Shown here in pieces: positions 16,507 to 26,170 of a DNA stretch of 64,000 nt (position 1 is the first letter of the stretch; every line of letters starts with the position of its first letter). Source of the stretch: Polyangium mundeleinium (GTDB lineage: Bacteria > Myxococcota_A > Polyangia > Polyangiales > Polyangiaceae); the NCBI RefSeq assembly GCF_028369105.1, contig NZ_JAQNDO010000001.1, positions 11,750,501 through 11,814,500 of the forward strand, given 5' to 3'. The position numbers were made by a program, and so were the translations under genes. The notes beneath the pieces are model-generated. The model had not been told where the DNA came from. It ran no database searches and was given only the letters and a program-made list of their open reading frames with translations.

Positions 16507-18473
16507 GCCCTCACCTCGGCGCTCAGCGTACGCGATTTCGCCGCGCCCTCGACGGTTTTTTCGAGCAGTTCGTCCAGAAGGGTCGGATCGGCGAGCGTGG
16601 TCGTATCCCCGAGGTTCTCGGTCTCTCCGCAGGCGATCTTGCGCAAGATGCGGCGCATGATCTTGCCCGAGCGTGTCTTCGGCAAGCCCGACACGATCCG
16701 GAATCCGTCCGGCGTGGCAATCGGGCCGATCGCGTGGCGGACCTGCTCTTTCAGCGCGCCCTGGAGTTCGATCTCGCTGCGGTACGAGACGCCGGACCGC
16801 AGGACGACATACGCGAAGATGCCCGTGCCCTTGATGGCGTGTGGAATGCCCACGACGGCGGCCTCGGCGATGGCGTCGTGCTCGGCGAGCGCGCTCTCGA
16901 CCTCGGCGGTGCCGAGCCGGTGGCCGGAGACATTGAGCACGTCGTCCACGCGCCCCGTGACCCAGATGTCGCCGTCCTCGTCGCGCACACACCCGTCGCC
17001 CGTGAAATACAGGCCCGGGAAACGCGCATAATAGGTCTCGCGGAAGCGGCGGTGGTCACCGTAGAGCGTGCGGGCCTGGCCGGGCCAGGAGCGCTTGACG
17101 CAGAGGTTGCCGCTGACGCCGTTTTTATCGAGGATGTGCCCCTGCTCGTCGAGGACGGCGAGCTCCACGCCGAAGAAGGGTTTCGTGGCGGACCCCGGCT
17201 TGGTCGGCGTCACGAAGGGCAGCGGCGTGACGAGGACGCCGCCCGTCTCGGTTTGCCAGAACGTATCGACGACGGCGGCGCGGCCCTTGCCGACCTGATC
17301 GTGATACCAGCGCCAGGCCTCCGGGTTGATGGGCTCGCCGGCCGAGGCGAGGACACGCAGCGTGTCGCGGCTCGAGGTTTCGAGATACGTATCCCCCGCG
17401 GCCATGAGCGAGCGCAGCGCGGTCGGCGCTGTGTAGAGCTGCGTGGCCTTCAGATCGTCGACGATCTGCCAGATGCGGCTCGCGTCGGGATCATTGGGCA
17501 GCGCCTCCAGGAGCACCGTCGTCGTGCCGTTCACGAGCGGGCCGTACACCACGTAACTATGGCCCGTGATCCAGCCGAGATCGGCCGTGCAGAAATGGAC
17601 GTCGTCCGGGCGCAGGTCGAAGACGACGGCATGCGTCAGGGCCGCATACACGAGGTATCCGCCGGTCGTGTGCAGGACGCCCTTGGGTTTCCCGGTGGAG
17701 CCGGACGTGTAGAGGATGAAGAGCGGATCCTCGGCGGCCATCCATTCGACGGGGCACGTCGACCGATGCTTGTCCATGACCTCGTCGAGGAAATGGTCGC
17801 GGCCCGCGTGCATGGGCACCTGCGTGTCCGTGCGGCGCGCGACGAGGACCGTGTGGACGAGCGAGAGCCCCTCGACCGCGTCGTCGACGATGTGCTTCAG
17901 CGGAATGCGCTTCGGGCCGCGGAGCGCCTCGTTCGCCGTGAGGACGACCTCGCAGCCGGCGTCGAGGATCCGCTCGCGCAGGCTCTCCGCCGAGAAGCCG
18001 GCGAAGACGACGGAATGCACGGCGCCGATCCGCGCGCAGGCGAGCATCGCGTAGACGAGCTCGGGGATCATCGGCATGTAGAGACACACGCGGTCGCCCT
18101 TGTGCACGCCGAACGATTTGAGGACGTTCGCGAGCCGGCAGACCTCGTGCTTGAGCTTGCGGAAGGAGATACGCTCGTACTCGCCGGGCTCGTTTTTCGC
18201 CCACACGAGCGCGGTCTTGTTCGGCCGGTGGGCCGCGTGCCGGTCGACGGCATTGAAGCAGGCATTGAGGCGCCCGCCCGAGTACCAGGCGACGTCCGCG
18301 CTCTCGGGGTCGACGTCCACGGTGCTGTGGGGCGGGTAAAACCAGGAGAGGGCGCGGGCGCGCTCCGACCAGAAGACCTCGGGGTCCTCCAGGCTCTGCC
18401 GATAGAGGGTCTCGTAGTCCTCCATCGAGCGGATCTTCGGGTGGTAGGCGAGCGGTTCGTCTGCGAATTTCAT
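16503..18473 (-). CDS. acs: Acetyl-CoA synthetase (AMP-forming)
   Basis: A 656-residue full-length enzyme converting acetate, ATP and CoA to acetyl-CoA via acetyl-AMP. Visible motifs: YTSGSTGKPKGV (P-loop), WQTETGG, YFTGDGCVRDEDG and the C-terminal GLPKTRSGKIMRR whose second Lys (near residue 604) is the residue acetylated in this family to switch the enzyme off. It lies 37 nt after the porin gene and overlaps DUF485 by ATGA. The operon is predicted to be driven by the sigma-54 promoter upstream of the porin. Confidence 0.97.
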   Translation of the reverse strand: MKFADEPLAYHPKIRSMEDYETLYRQSLEDPEVFWSERARALSWFYPPHSTVDVDPESADVAWYSGGRLNACFNAVDRHAAHRPNKTALVWAKNEPGEYERISFRKLKHEVCRLANVLKSFGVHKGDRVCLYMPMIPELVYAMLACARIGAVHSVVFAGFSAESLRERILDAGCEVVLTANEALRGPKRIPLKHIVDDAVEGLSLVHTVLVARRTDTQVPMHAGRDHFLDEVMDKHRSTCPVEWMAAEDPLFILYTSGSTGKPKGVLHTTGGYLVYAALTHAVVFDLRPDDVHFCTADLGWITGHSYVVYGPLVNGTTTVLLEALPNDPDASRIWQIVDDLKATQLYTAPTALRSLMAAGDTYLETSSRDTLRVLASAGEPINPEAWRWYHDQVGKGRAAVVDTFWQTETGGVLVTPLPFVTPTKPGSATKPFFGVELAVLDEQGHILDKNGVSGNLCVKRSWPGQARTLYGDHRRFRETYYARFPGLYFTGDGCVRDEDGDIWVTGRVDDVLNVSGHRLGTAEVESALAEHDAIAEAAVVGIPHAIKGTGIFAYVVLRSGVSYRSEIELQGALKEQVRHAIGPIATPDGFRIVSGLPKTRSGKIMRRILRKIACGETENLGDTTTLADPTLLDELLEKTVEGAAKSRTLSAEVRA

Positions 18474-18510
18474 GTTCTTCCTCCCATGCTCCGACAGCGG
18501 CGCGCCTTCC

Positions 18511-19848
18511 TCAGAAGAACACCTGCGCCTGCATCGTGACTTCGTTCTTGCGATCCGTTTCGATCGGTTTGCCCTCGGGCCGCGCCGAGAACACCGGGCG
18601 ACTGCGGTAATTCAGCGTGAGCTTGCCGTGGTGCCCGACGACGAACCAGTTGAGCCCGACGTCGGGCACGAGCACGGCATCGTCGAGGCCCTCGAAGTGC
18701 CCGCGGCGCACCGCGACATAAGGCTGGAGCTGCCCCGCGCGGCCCATGTCGGGGAACAAGAACCCCGCGTGCCCGTAGATCTGCATGCCCGTGCCGACCG
18801 TGGGCACCGCGTTGCCCGGACCATTGAATGATCCAGGCGCGCCTGCGGCGAGCGCCGTCGAGGGGGTCAAGATGCCGATGTTCCGCACGTAATTCGGTCC
18901 GAAATCGGAGAGGACGAGGCCCGCATACGCCGTGACGGCCGTGCCCTTCCAGCCCGTGGGCAGGTCGAGGAACGTGTCCACACCGAACATCCGCGTATCG
19001 GCCTTCCGCTTGTCGCCGCCGTCGAGGTACGCCATCGAATCGGGGTGCCAATAAACCCCCGCGCCGAGGTTCAGGACCTTCTTCTTGCCGAGGTATGTGC
19101 CGACGTAATAAGGCAGCGAGTTCGACTCCGGTTCGAGGAAATCGAACTTTAAATACCCCTGCACGGCGGGCATGTTCGCGTTCGGGTCGTAGTCGGCCGT
19201 CCTCTCCTTGGGCTCCCCCGCGACGGCGAAGGGATGGTTCACGGCGGCCCGGTATTCGAGGCGATTCCAGAGGATGCCCTTCACGTACACGCCGAGCTGA
19301 CGCGCGAACTGATCGGACTTGTCGATCGTCGGCCAGTTGTGAATGGGCGCGTCGATCGTCATCGAGTTGATCGTGCTCGCGCTCGCGAGACGGGACACGC
19401 CGTTCCAGTAATGAAGGCCCACCCCGACCGCGAGCGCGTCCCCGGCGATCCGGTACTCGCCCCACAGGTCGTGCAAAAAGAGCTGCGGCTTCTTCGGCGT
19501 GTCGCCCGCGCCGAACCCGCCCCCGACGGTGCTCTGGTTGTTGATGCCGAAATGCGCCAGGATCGTCAGGTCCTTGGAGAGCTGGCCGTGCAGGAGCAGC
19601 CGCGAGCGGCGAATGCCGATGTCGGCGCTCGCGTCCTGGGGCGCGCCGCGGACGAGCGAATCGGGGTTGTGCTCGTTGTAGCGTATCCAGATCTGGTGCC
19701 ACGTGAGGATGCGGAAGTACTGTTTTCCGTCCTTCGAGAGCTCGATCTTCACGCCCTTGTCGATCGACGGATCGTATTCGGCCCGCGCCACGCCCGCCGT
19801 CATCGCGAGCGCGAACATCGCCACCGTCGCCGTGAGACACCTCTTCAT
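18511..19848 (-). CDS. Outer-membrane porin of the acetate operon
   Basis: A 445-residue protein with a Sec signal peptide cut after GVARA, followed by beta-strand-rich sequence with alternating aromatic residues and a C-terminal QAQVFF ending in Phe, typical of 16-18-strand porins. The N-terminal body (YFRILTWHQIWIRYNE) resembles phosphate-selective-type porins. Its position at the head of the acs-actP operon suggests that it passes acetate or other small acids. ATG 19848 follows GGGGG by six nt. The ~100-nt leader runs from the sigma-54 promoter at 19960-19974. Confidence 0.85.
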   Translation of the reverse strand: MKRCLTATVAMFALAMTAGVARAEYDPSIDKGVKIELSKDGKQYFRILTWHQIWIRYNEHNPDSLVRGAPQDASADIGIRRSRLLLHGQLSKDLTILAHFGINNQSTVGGGFGAGDTPKKPQLFLHDLWGEYRIAGDALAVGVGLHYWNGVSRLASASTINSMTIDAPIHNWPTIDKSDQFARQLGVYVKGILWNRLEYRAAVNHPFAVAGEPKERTADYDPNANMPAVQGYLKFDFLEPESNSLPYYVGTYLGKKKVLNLGAGVYWHPDSMAYLDGGDKRKADTRMFGVDTFLDLPTGWKGTAVTAYAGLVLSDFGPNYVRNIGILTPSTALAAGAPGSFNGPGNAVPTVGTGMQIYGHAGFLFPDMGRAGQLQPYVAVRRGHFEGLDDAVLVPDVGLNWFVVGHHGKLTLNYRSRPVFSARPEGKPIETDRKNEVTMQAQVFF

Positions 19849-19959
19849 GGACGACCCCCAAAGCCGCGCCGGCGCTCCGGCACGCGGGAAAAAACGGGGA
19901 ACGGGGGGACCGAGGTACGCCGGGTCGGGCACGTCCCCGTTCGCCGGGAAAACCGGATT

Positions 19960-19974
19960 GCAATGCGCGTACCA
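19960..19974 (-). promoter_or_regulatory. Sigma-54 (-24/-12) promoter for porin-acs-actP
   Basis: On the minus strand the sequence reads TGGTACGCGCATTGC. This fits the RpoN consensus TGGCAC-N5-TTGC with one mismatch and with the invariant GG and GC correctly spaced. Transcription would start near 19948 and leave a ~100-nt leader. An NtrC-family activator is encoded divergently at 23305-24648. Confidence 0.8.
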
Positions 19975-20022
19975 GGCGCGGAACGCGGGCGCGCGCCGCG
20001 GCAAAACCGCATCGCGTGGTGT

Positions 20023-20056
20023 TTCGTAACGAAGCCGCGTTTCCTTTCGTAACGAA
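20023..20056. promoter_or_regulatory. Two perfect palindromes, likely enhancer sites of the NtrC-type regulator
   Basis: TTCGTAACGAA occurs at 20023-20033 and again at 20046-20056, each a perfect 11-bp dyad, with centres 23 bp apart (about two helical turns). They lie 50-80 bp upstream of the sigma-54 promoter, where dimers of a bacterial enhancer-binding protein would bind. The same sites lie ~60 bp before the divergent regulatory genes, so autoregulation is possible. Confidence 0.7.
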
Positions 20057-20117
20057 CGCGGTGCGTCAGCACACTCCGCGCGCGCCAAGGGCCCCGGGGA
20101 TCTGGTAACGTCGCCGC

Positions 20118-20324
20118 GTGGGCATCCCTCCGCGCGCCTCCGCCGCCGAGATCTCCCTCGTCCTGCTCGGATGTGGGGCCTTCGTCGCCGTGTCGCCGCT
20201 GCGCCTCGCGTGGGCGCACCCGGGGCGCACGTGGCTCGCGCCGTTCCTCGTGTGGGCCCTGCTCATCGCGCTTTCGGCGCTCGCGGCGCGGGGCGAGCGC
20301 GGCGGCCGTGGCTCCGGACCATGA
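20118..20324 (+). CDS. Small membrane protein coupled to the CbrA-like kinase (CbrX-like)
   Basis: A 68-residue protein starting at GTG 20118 with two hydrophobic segments (ISLVLLGCGAFVAVS and LAPFLVWALLIALSALA). Its TGA overlaps the sensor-kinase ATG as ATGA. In Pseudomonas a small membrane ORF, cbrX, precedes cbrA and is translationally coupled to it; the arrangement here is the same, although sequence homology was not tested. Hydrophobicity and coupling support a real gene. No strong ribosome site is seen upstream. Confidence 0.65.
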   Translation: MGIPPRASAAEISLVLLGCGAFVAVSPLRLAWAHPGRTWLAPFLVWALLIALSALAARGERGGRGSGP

Positions 20325-23304
20325 CGCTCGCGGCCTCCACCCTCTCGCTCGTCGCGCTCGGCTACCTCGCGCTTTTGTTTTTGCTCGCGCACCTCGCCGA
20401 GCGGGAGACCATTCCACGACGCTTCACGGGCAGCCCGCTCGTGTATTCGCTCTCGCTCGGCGTGTATGCCACGTCGTGGACCTATTTCGGCGGCGTGGGC
20501 TTCGCCGGCAGCCACGGCCTCACGTTCCTCGCGGTGTGCCTCGGGCCGACGCTCGCCTGCATCGCCGCCCCGCTCGTCTGGCAGCCCATCCTGCGGCTCT
20601 CACGCGATCAGCAGCTCACCTCGCTCGCGGACCTCTTCGCGTTTCGGTATCGCGGGCGCCGCGTGGGCGTGTTCGTCACGCTGCTCGCGCTCGTCGCCAG
20701 CGTCCCGTACATCGCGCAGCAGATTCACGCCGTCGTCGACAGCGCACGTGCCCTCGCCCCCACGGCCTCGCCGGCCGCGCTCGGGCTCGGGTTTTCCGCG
20801 CTGCTCACCACGTTCACCGTGCTCTTCGGCGCGCGGCACCTCACGGCGCGCGAGCGGCATGGAGGGCTCGCGCTCGCCGTCGCATTCGAATCGGTCGTGA
20901 AGCTCGTCGCGCTCGTCGCGGTCGGCGCCGCGGCGCTCTTCGGCGTGCACGGCGGGGTCGGGGGGCTCGAAGCGTATCTCGCGACCCACCCCGAGGTCAC
21001 CGAGCGGCTCGCGGCGCCCGTGCGCGAGGGAACGGGCTATTCGTCCCTGATCCTCCTCTCGTTCGGCGCCGCATTCCTCCTGCCGCGGCAATACCACGTC
21101 GCATTCGCCGAGGGCGCGGAGGAGCGCTCGCTCCGGTTCGCGGCCGTCGCGTTCCCCGTGTTCCTCTTGCTCCTCAACCTGCCCGTCTTGCCCATTCTGT
21201 GGGCGGGCCAGCGCCTCGGGCTCGACGCCTCGCCGGACGTATACGTGCTCGCCGTACCCGCGGCGCTCGGGTCGACGAAGCTCCCCCTGCTCGCGTTCCT
21301 CGGCGGCGTCTCCGCGGCGAGCGCGATGGTGATCGTCACGACGATTGCCCTCGCCGGCATGTGCGTCAATTACTTCGTCTTGCCGGTTCGCCTCGACAAG
21401 CTCGGCGAGGACCCGTACCGGCGCCTGCTCTGGCTGCGCCGCGCGCTGGTCGCGGCCATCATCTTCGCAGGGTATGGGTTTTATCGGGTCCAGGAGCGCG
21501 GCGGGCTGCTCGTCGAGACAGGCCTCGTGTCGTTCGTCGCATTCGCGCAGTTCCTCCCGGGCCTGCTCGGCGTCCTGTTCTGGAAACGCGCCACGCGGGC
21601 CGGATTTCTGAGCGGGCTCGGCGCCGGGTCGCTCGTGTGGGTGGCGGCGGCGCTCTTGCCTTTGCTCTCGCGCACCGGGGTGTTGCCGGCGGATCTCGGC
21701 GCGCGGGCGCTCTTCGGCGCGGACCTCGGGGATAGCTGGACCTTGCCCACGGTGCTCTCGCTCTCGGTGAACGTGGCGCTCTTCGGCGGCGTGTCGCTGC
21801 GCGGCGGGCAATCCCCCGAGGAGGCCGAGGCGGCGCGCATCTGCGCGCGGGAGGCGATCGTCGTGGGGCCGCCCGCGACGCCGTGGGGCTCGGCGTCCGA
21901 GCTCGAATGGACCCTCGCGCGCAAGGTGGGCGCCGCCGTCGCCGAGGCCGAGATCACGCGGGCCCTCGGCGAGCTCGGTCTTTCGCGGGAAGGGCTCGGC
22001 CGCGCGGATTTGCGCCGCCTCGGCGATCAGGTCGAGCGCAACCTCTCGGGCCTGTTCGGGCCGATCCTCGCGCGGCTGCTCGTGCATCCGGCCGATCGCG
22101 GCGAGGGCGACGACGCCGCGCTCGCCGATCAGCTCCGCTTCCTCGACGAACGCCTCAATCGGCCCGCCCTCGGGCTCACCGGAATCGCGGCCGAGCTCGA
22201 TCTTTTGCGGCGTTATTTGCGCACGGTCCTCGACGAGCTGCCCATCGGCGTCTGCGCCCTCGGCCCACGCCGCGACGTCATTCTGTGGAACCGCGCGCTC
22301 GCCCGCACGACCGGCCTCGCGCCGGAGGTCGCCTCGGGCTTGCCCCTCGAACGGCTCCCCGATCCCTTCGGGCCCCTCCTCTCCTCGTTCGCCGACGACG
22401 CGGCGCGCGCGGAGGCCGACGTGGACCTCGACGACGGCCGGCGGCGCCTCGCCGTGCGGCTGCACAAGGCCTCGCTCGATGCCGAAGGCGCAGGAGAAAC
22501 AGGCGCGCCGTTTGGCCTCGTGCTCCTCCTGGAGGACCGCACGGAGCGCGCGGCGCTCGAAGCGCAGCTCGTGCATCGGGATCGCCTCGCCTCGGTCGGT
22601 CGGCTCGCGGCCGGCGTCGCGCACGAAATCGGCAATCCGCTGACCGGCATCACCTGCCTCGCGCAAAACCTCGCGGAAGAGCCGGACGCGGCCGAGGCGC
22701 GGGCGCGGGCGCGGCTCATCCTGGAGCAGGCGGGGCGCATCGACGCGATCGTCCGATCACTCCTCGGCTACAGCCATGCGGGCGCGAGCGCCGTGGAGCC
22801 AGGGCCGGAGGGCGCATTCGCCCGCGTCCCGCTCGCGCCGGTCGTCGATCAGGCCATCGCGCTCGTGCGCCTCGACCGGACGGGCAAGCGAATCCAGATG
22901 GAAAACGTCTGTCCCGACGACCTCGCCGTCCACGCCGACCGGCAACGCCTGACGCAGATCCTCATCAATCTGCTGACGAATGCTTGTGACGCGTCGCAGG
23001 AGGAAGGCAGCGTGTTCATCGACGCAGCGCGACAGGACTCGTCGGTGGTGCTGCGCGTCATCGACGCGGGGACAGGCATTCCGGAGGAGGTGAAAGCGCG
23101 GATGTTCGACCCCTTTTTCACGACGAAGCCACGCGGCGAAGGCACGGGGCTCGGGCTCGCCGTCGTGGAGAGCATCGCGCGGGAGCACGGCGGCGCGGTG
23201 TGGGTCGAGAGCGAGGAGGGCGTGGGGACCACGGTGCACGTGCGGCTTCCGCTCGCGCCCCGTCTGGGCGAGGATGCGCCTTCCGCGTTTGGCGGGACGA
23301 CCTG

Positions 23305-23305
<1 letters not shown>
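20321..23305 (+). CDS. CbrA/CrbS-like sensor histidine kinase with SLC5 transporter domain
   Basis: A 994-residue membrane kinase. Residues ~1-500 form a 12-13-TM sodium/solute symporter-like module (SWTYFGGVGFAGSHGL; LPRQYHVAFAEG). A cytoplasmic linker and a PAS-like domain (~640-750) follow. The transmitter has H-box GVAHEIGNPLTG with phospho-His near residue 768, N-box NLLTNACDA, G1 DAGTGIPEE and G2 GTGLGLAV. This order is that of CbrA (carbon use) and CrbS/MxtR (acetate switch) kinases. Its neighbour genes for acetate uptake support acetate or flux sensing. Its stop overlaps the response-regulator start as TGATG. Confidence 0.93.
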
Positions 23306-24648
<1,343 letters not shown>

Positions 24649-24656
24649 GAGCCGCG

Positions 24657-24687
24657 TTGACAATCGGGGTGCCGTACGCGAGCATAT
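24657..24687 (+). promoter_or_regulatory. Possible sigma-70-type promoter of the RCC1-like gene
   Basis: A perfect -35 box TTGACA at 24657-24662 is followed after 19 nt by GCATAT (24682-24687). The spacing is long, so this is tentative. It lies in the short gap before the lipoprotein gene at 24722. Confidence 0.35.
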
Positions 24688-24721
24688 CGGCGCAAGCTTT
24701 CGATAGCCTCCGAGGTCCATC

Positions 24722-26083
24722 ATGCGAAATGCTCTCTCCGTCAGCGCCCTCGTCGTCGGCCTCGTCGTCCTGGCCGCGTGCACGCCGGAGCCACGCAATT
24801 ACGGCGCGGGCGGCGGCGGGTCCGGCGGTGGGCCGGGCGGCGGCGGGTCCGGCGGGGACAACCCGGGCTGCGCGCCCGGGACCGCCAGTTGCGACGACAT
24901 GCCGGGGTGCGAGACGAGCACCACGGACGATCCCAAGAACTGCGGCGGTTGCGGCATCGTTTGCGCGCGTTCGTGTGTCCTCGGAGTGTGCGACGATCCG
25001 CGCCACGTGACCGCGGGCTACCATCAGACGTGCGTGCGCACGGAGATCGGCGATGTGTATTGCTGGGGCCGCAACGCGTCGGGGGAGCTCGGGCTCGGCG
25101 TCGATGTCATGGCCGCCGCGCCGGCGAAGGTGGCCCTCGCGACGAACGCCGTCGACGTCGACGCAGGCGGAGGCCTCTTCAAGGATGCGGCCGGCGCAGA
25201 GCAGATCGCCGCGCACACGTGCGCGGTCCTCAAGGACACCACGGTCCAATGCTGGGGCGCGAACGGAACGGGACAACTCGGCATTGGCGCGATGGGATGG
25301 CGGGACACGCCGACGACCGTCATCAGCCTCGTCGGCGCTGTGTCCGTAAGCGCGGGCGGGCGGCATACGTGCGCCGTGACGAACAAGAACGAGCTCTACT
25401 GCTGGGGCGCGAACGATCGGGGGCAGATTGGCATCGGAATGGCGAGCCCCGAGGTCAATACGCCGACGAAGGTGCCGCTCGACGGCGTGCGCCAGGTATC
25501 GGCCGGAAACGAGCATACGTGCGCCGTCCTGATGGACGACACGCTCTATTGCTGGGGCGGTGATGGGCTGATGGGCCCCCTCGGCCTCGGGGGCGGCGAC
25601 GACCAACCCTCGCCGAAGGTCGTGAGCTTGACGGGCGTGGATCGCGTCTCGTCCGGCTCCACGCATACCTGCGCCTTGAAGGGCGGGCAGCAATACTGCT
25701 GGGGCAATGGGTACCAGGGTCAGCTCGGCATCGAGAACGAGTTCACGTGGCGCACGACGCCCACGGACCCCTCCGCGGTCCCGAAGCCGATCTTCGTATC
25801 GGCGGCCTTCAACCACACGGCGAGCATCTCCGGCGAGGGCGGCCAGCCCTACGTGACGGGCGTCAACGTGCCGCTCGGCAATGGCACGACCGACACCACC
25901 TATGTCCCCCTGCCCGTGGAGCTCTTCAACGCCACCGAGATCGCCGGAGGGCGGCTCCACACCTGCGTGATCACGGGGACGGGGGGCGTCTTCTGCTGGG
26001 GTGACAACGAGTTCGGCCAGACCGGCGCGGGGACGCCCGCCCCGGAGGACGTTCTCGTTCCTACCTCCGTCGCCTTTCCCTGA
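24722..26083 (+). CDS. RCC1-repeat lipoprotein
   Basis: A 453-residue predicted lipoprotein: signal peptide ends VVLAACTP, a Gly-rich linker follows, then a Cys-rich stretch (CDDMPGCETSTTDDPKNCGGC) common in myxobacterial surface proteins. Residues ~100-453 contain about seven RCC1/BNR-like blades with the recurring words HTCAV, YCWG.N and GQLG, which should fold as a beta-propeller. In eukaryotes RCC1 is a Ran exchange factor, but bacterial surface versions are not known to do that; binding of proteins or glycans is more likely. It is a single gene between the regulator and the VWA gene. Confidence 0.88.
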   Translation: MRNALSVSALVVGLVVLAACTPEPRNYGAGGGGSGGGPGGGGSGGDNPGCAPGTASCDDMPGCETSTTDDPKNCGGCGIVCARSCVLGVCDDPRHVTAGYHQTCVRTEIGDVYCWGRNASGELGLGVDVMAAAPAKVALATNAVDVDAGGGLFKDAAGAEQIAAHTCAVLKDTTVQCWGANGTGQLGIGAMGWRDTPTTVISLVGAVSVSAGGRHTCAVTNKNELYCWGANDRGQIGIGMASPEVNTPTKVPLDGVRQVSAGNEHTCAVLMDDTLYCWGGDGLMGPLGLGGGDDQPSPKVVSLTGVDRVSSGSTHTCALKGGQQYCWGNGYQGQLGIENEFTWRTTPTDPSAVPKPIFVSAAFNHTASISGEGGQPYVTGVNVPLGNGTTDTTYVPLPVELFNATEIAGGRLHTCVITGTGGVFCWGDNEFGQTGAGTPAPEDVLVPTSVAFP

Positions 26084-26170
26084 CGGATCCTGATTTTCCG
26101 CCCTGGTCGCCTTGTGATAGGTCTCTAGGCCGCGCGGGCGGCCACTTCGGGCGTCCAGAGGGGAAACTCC

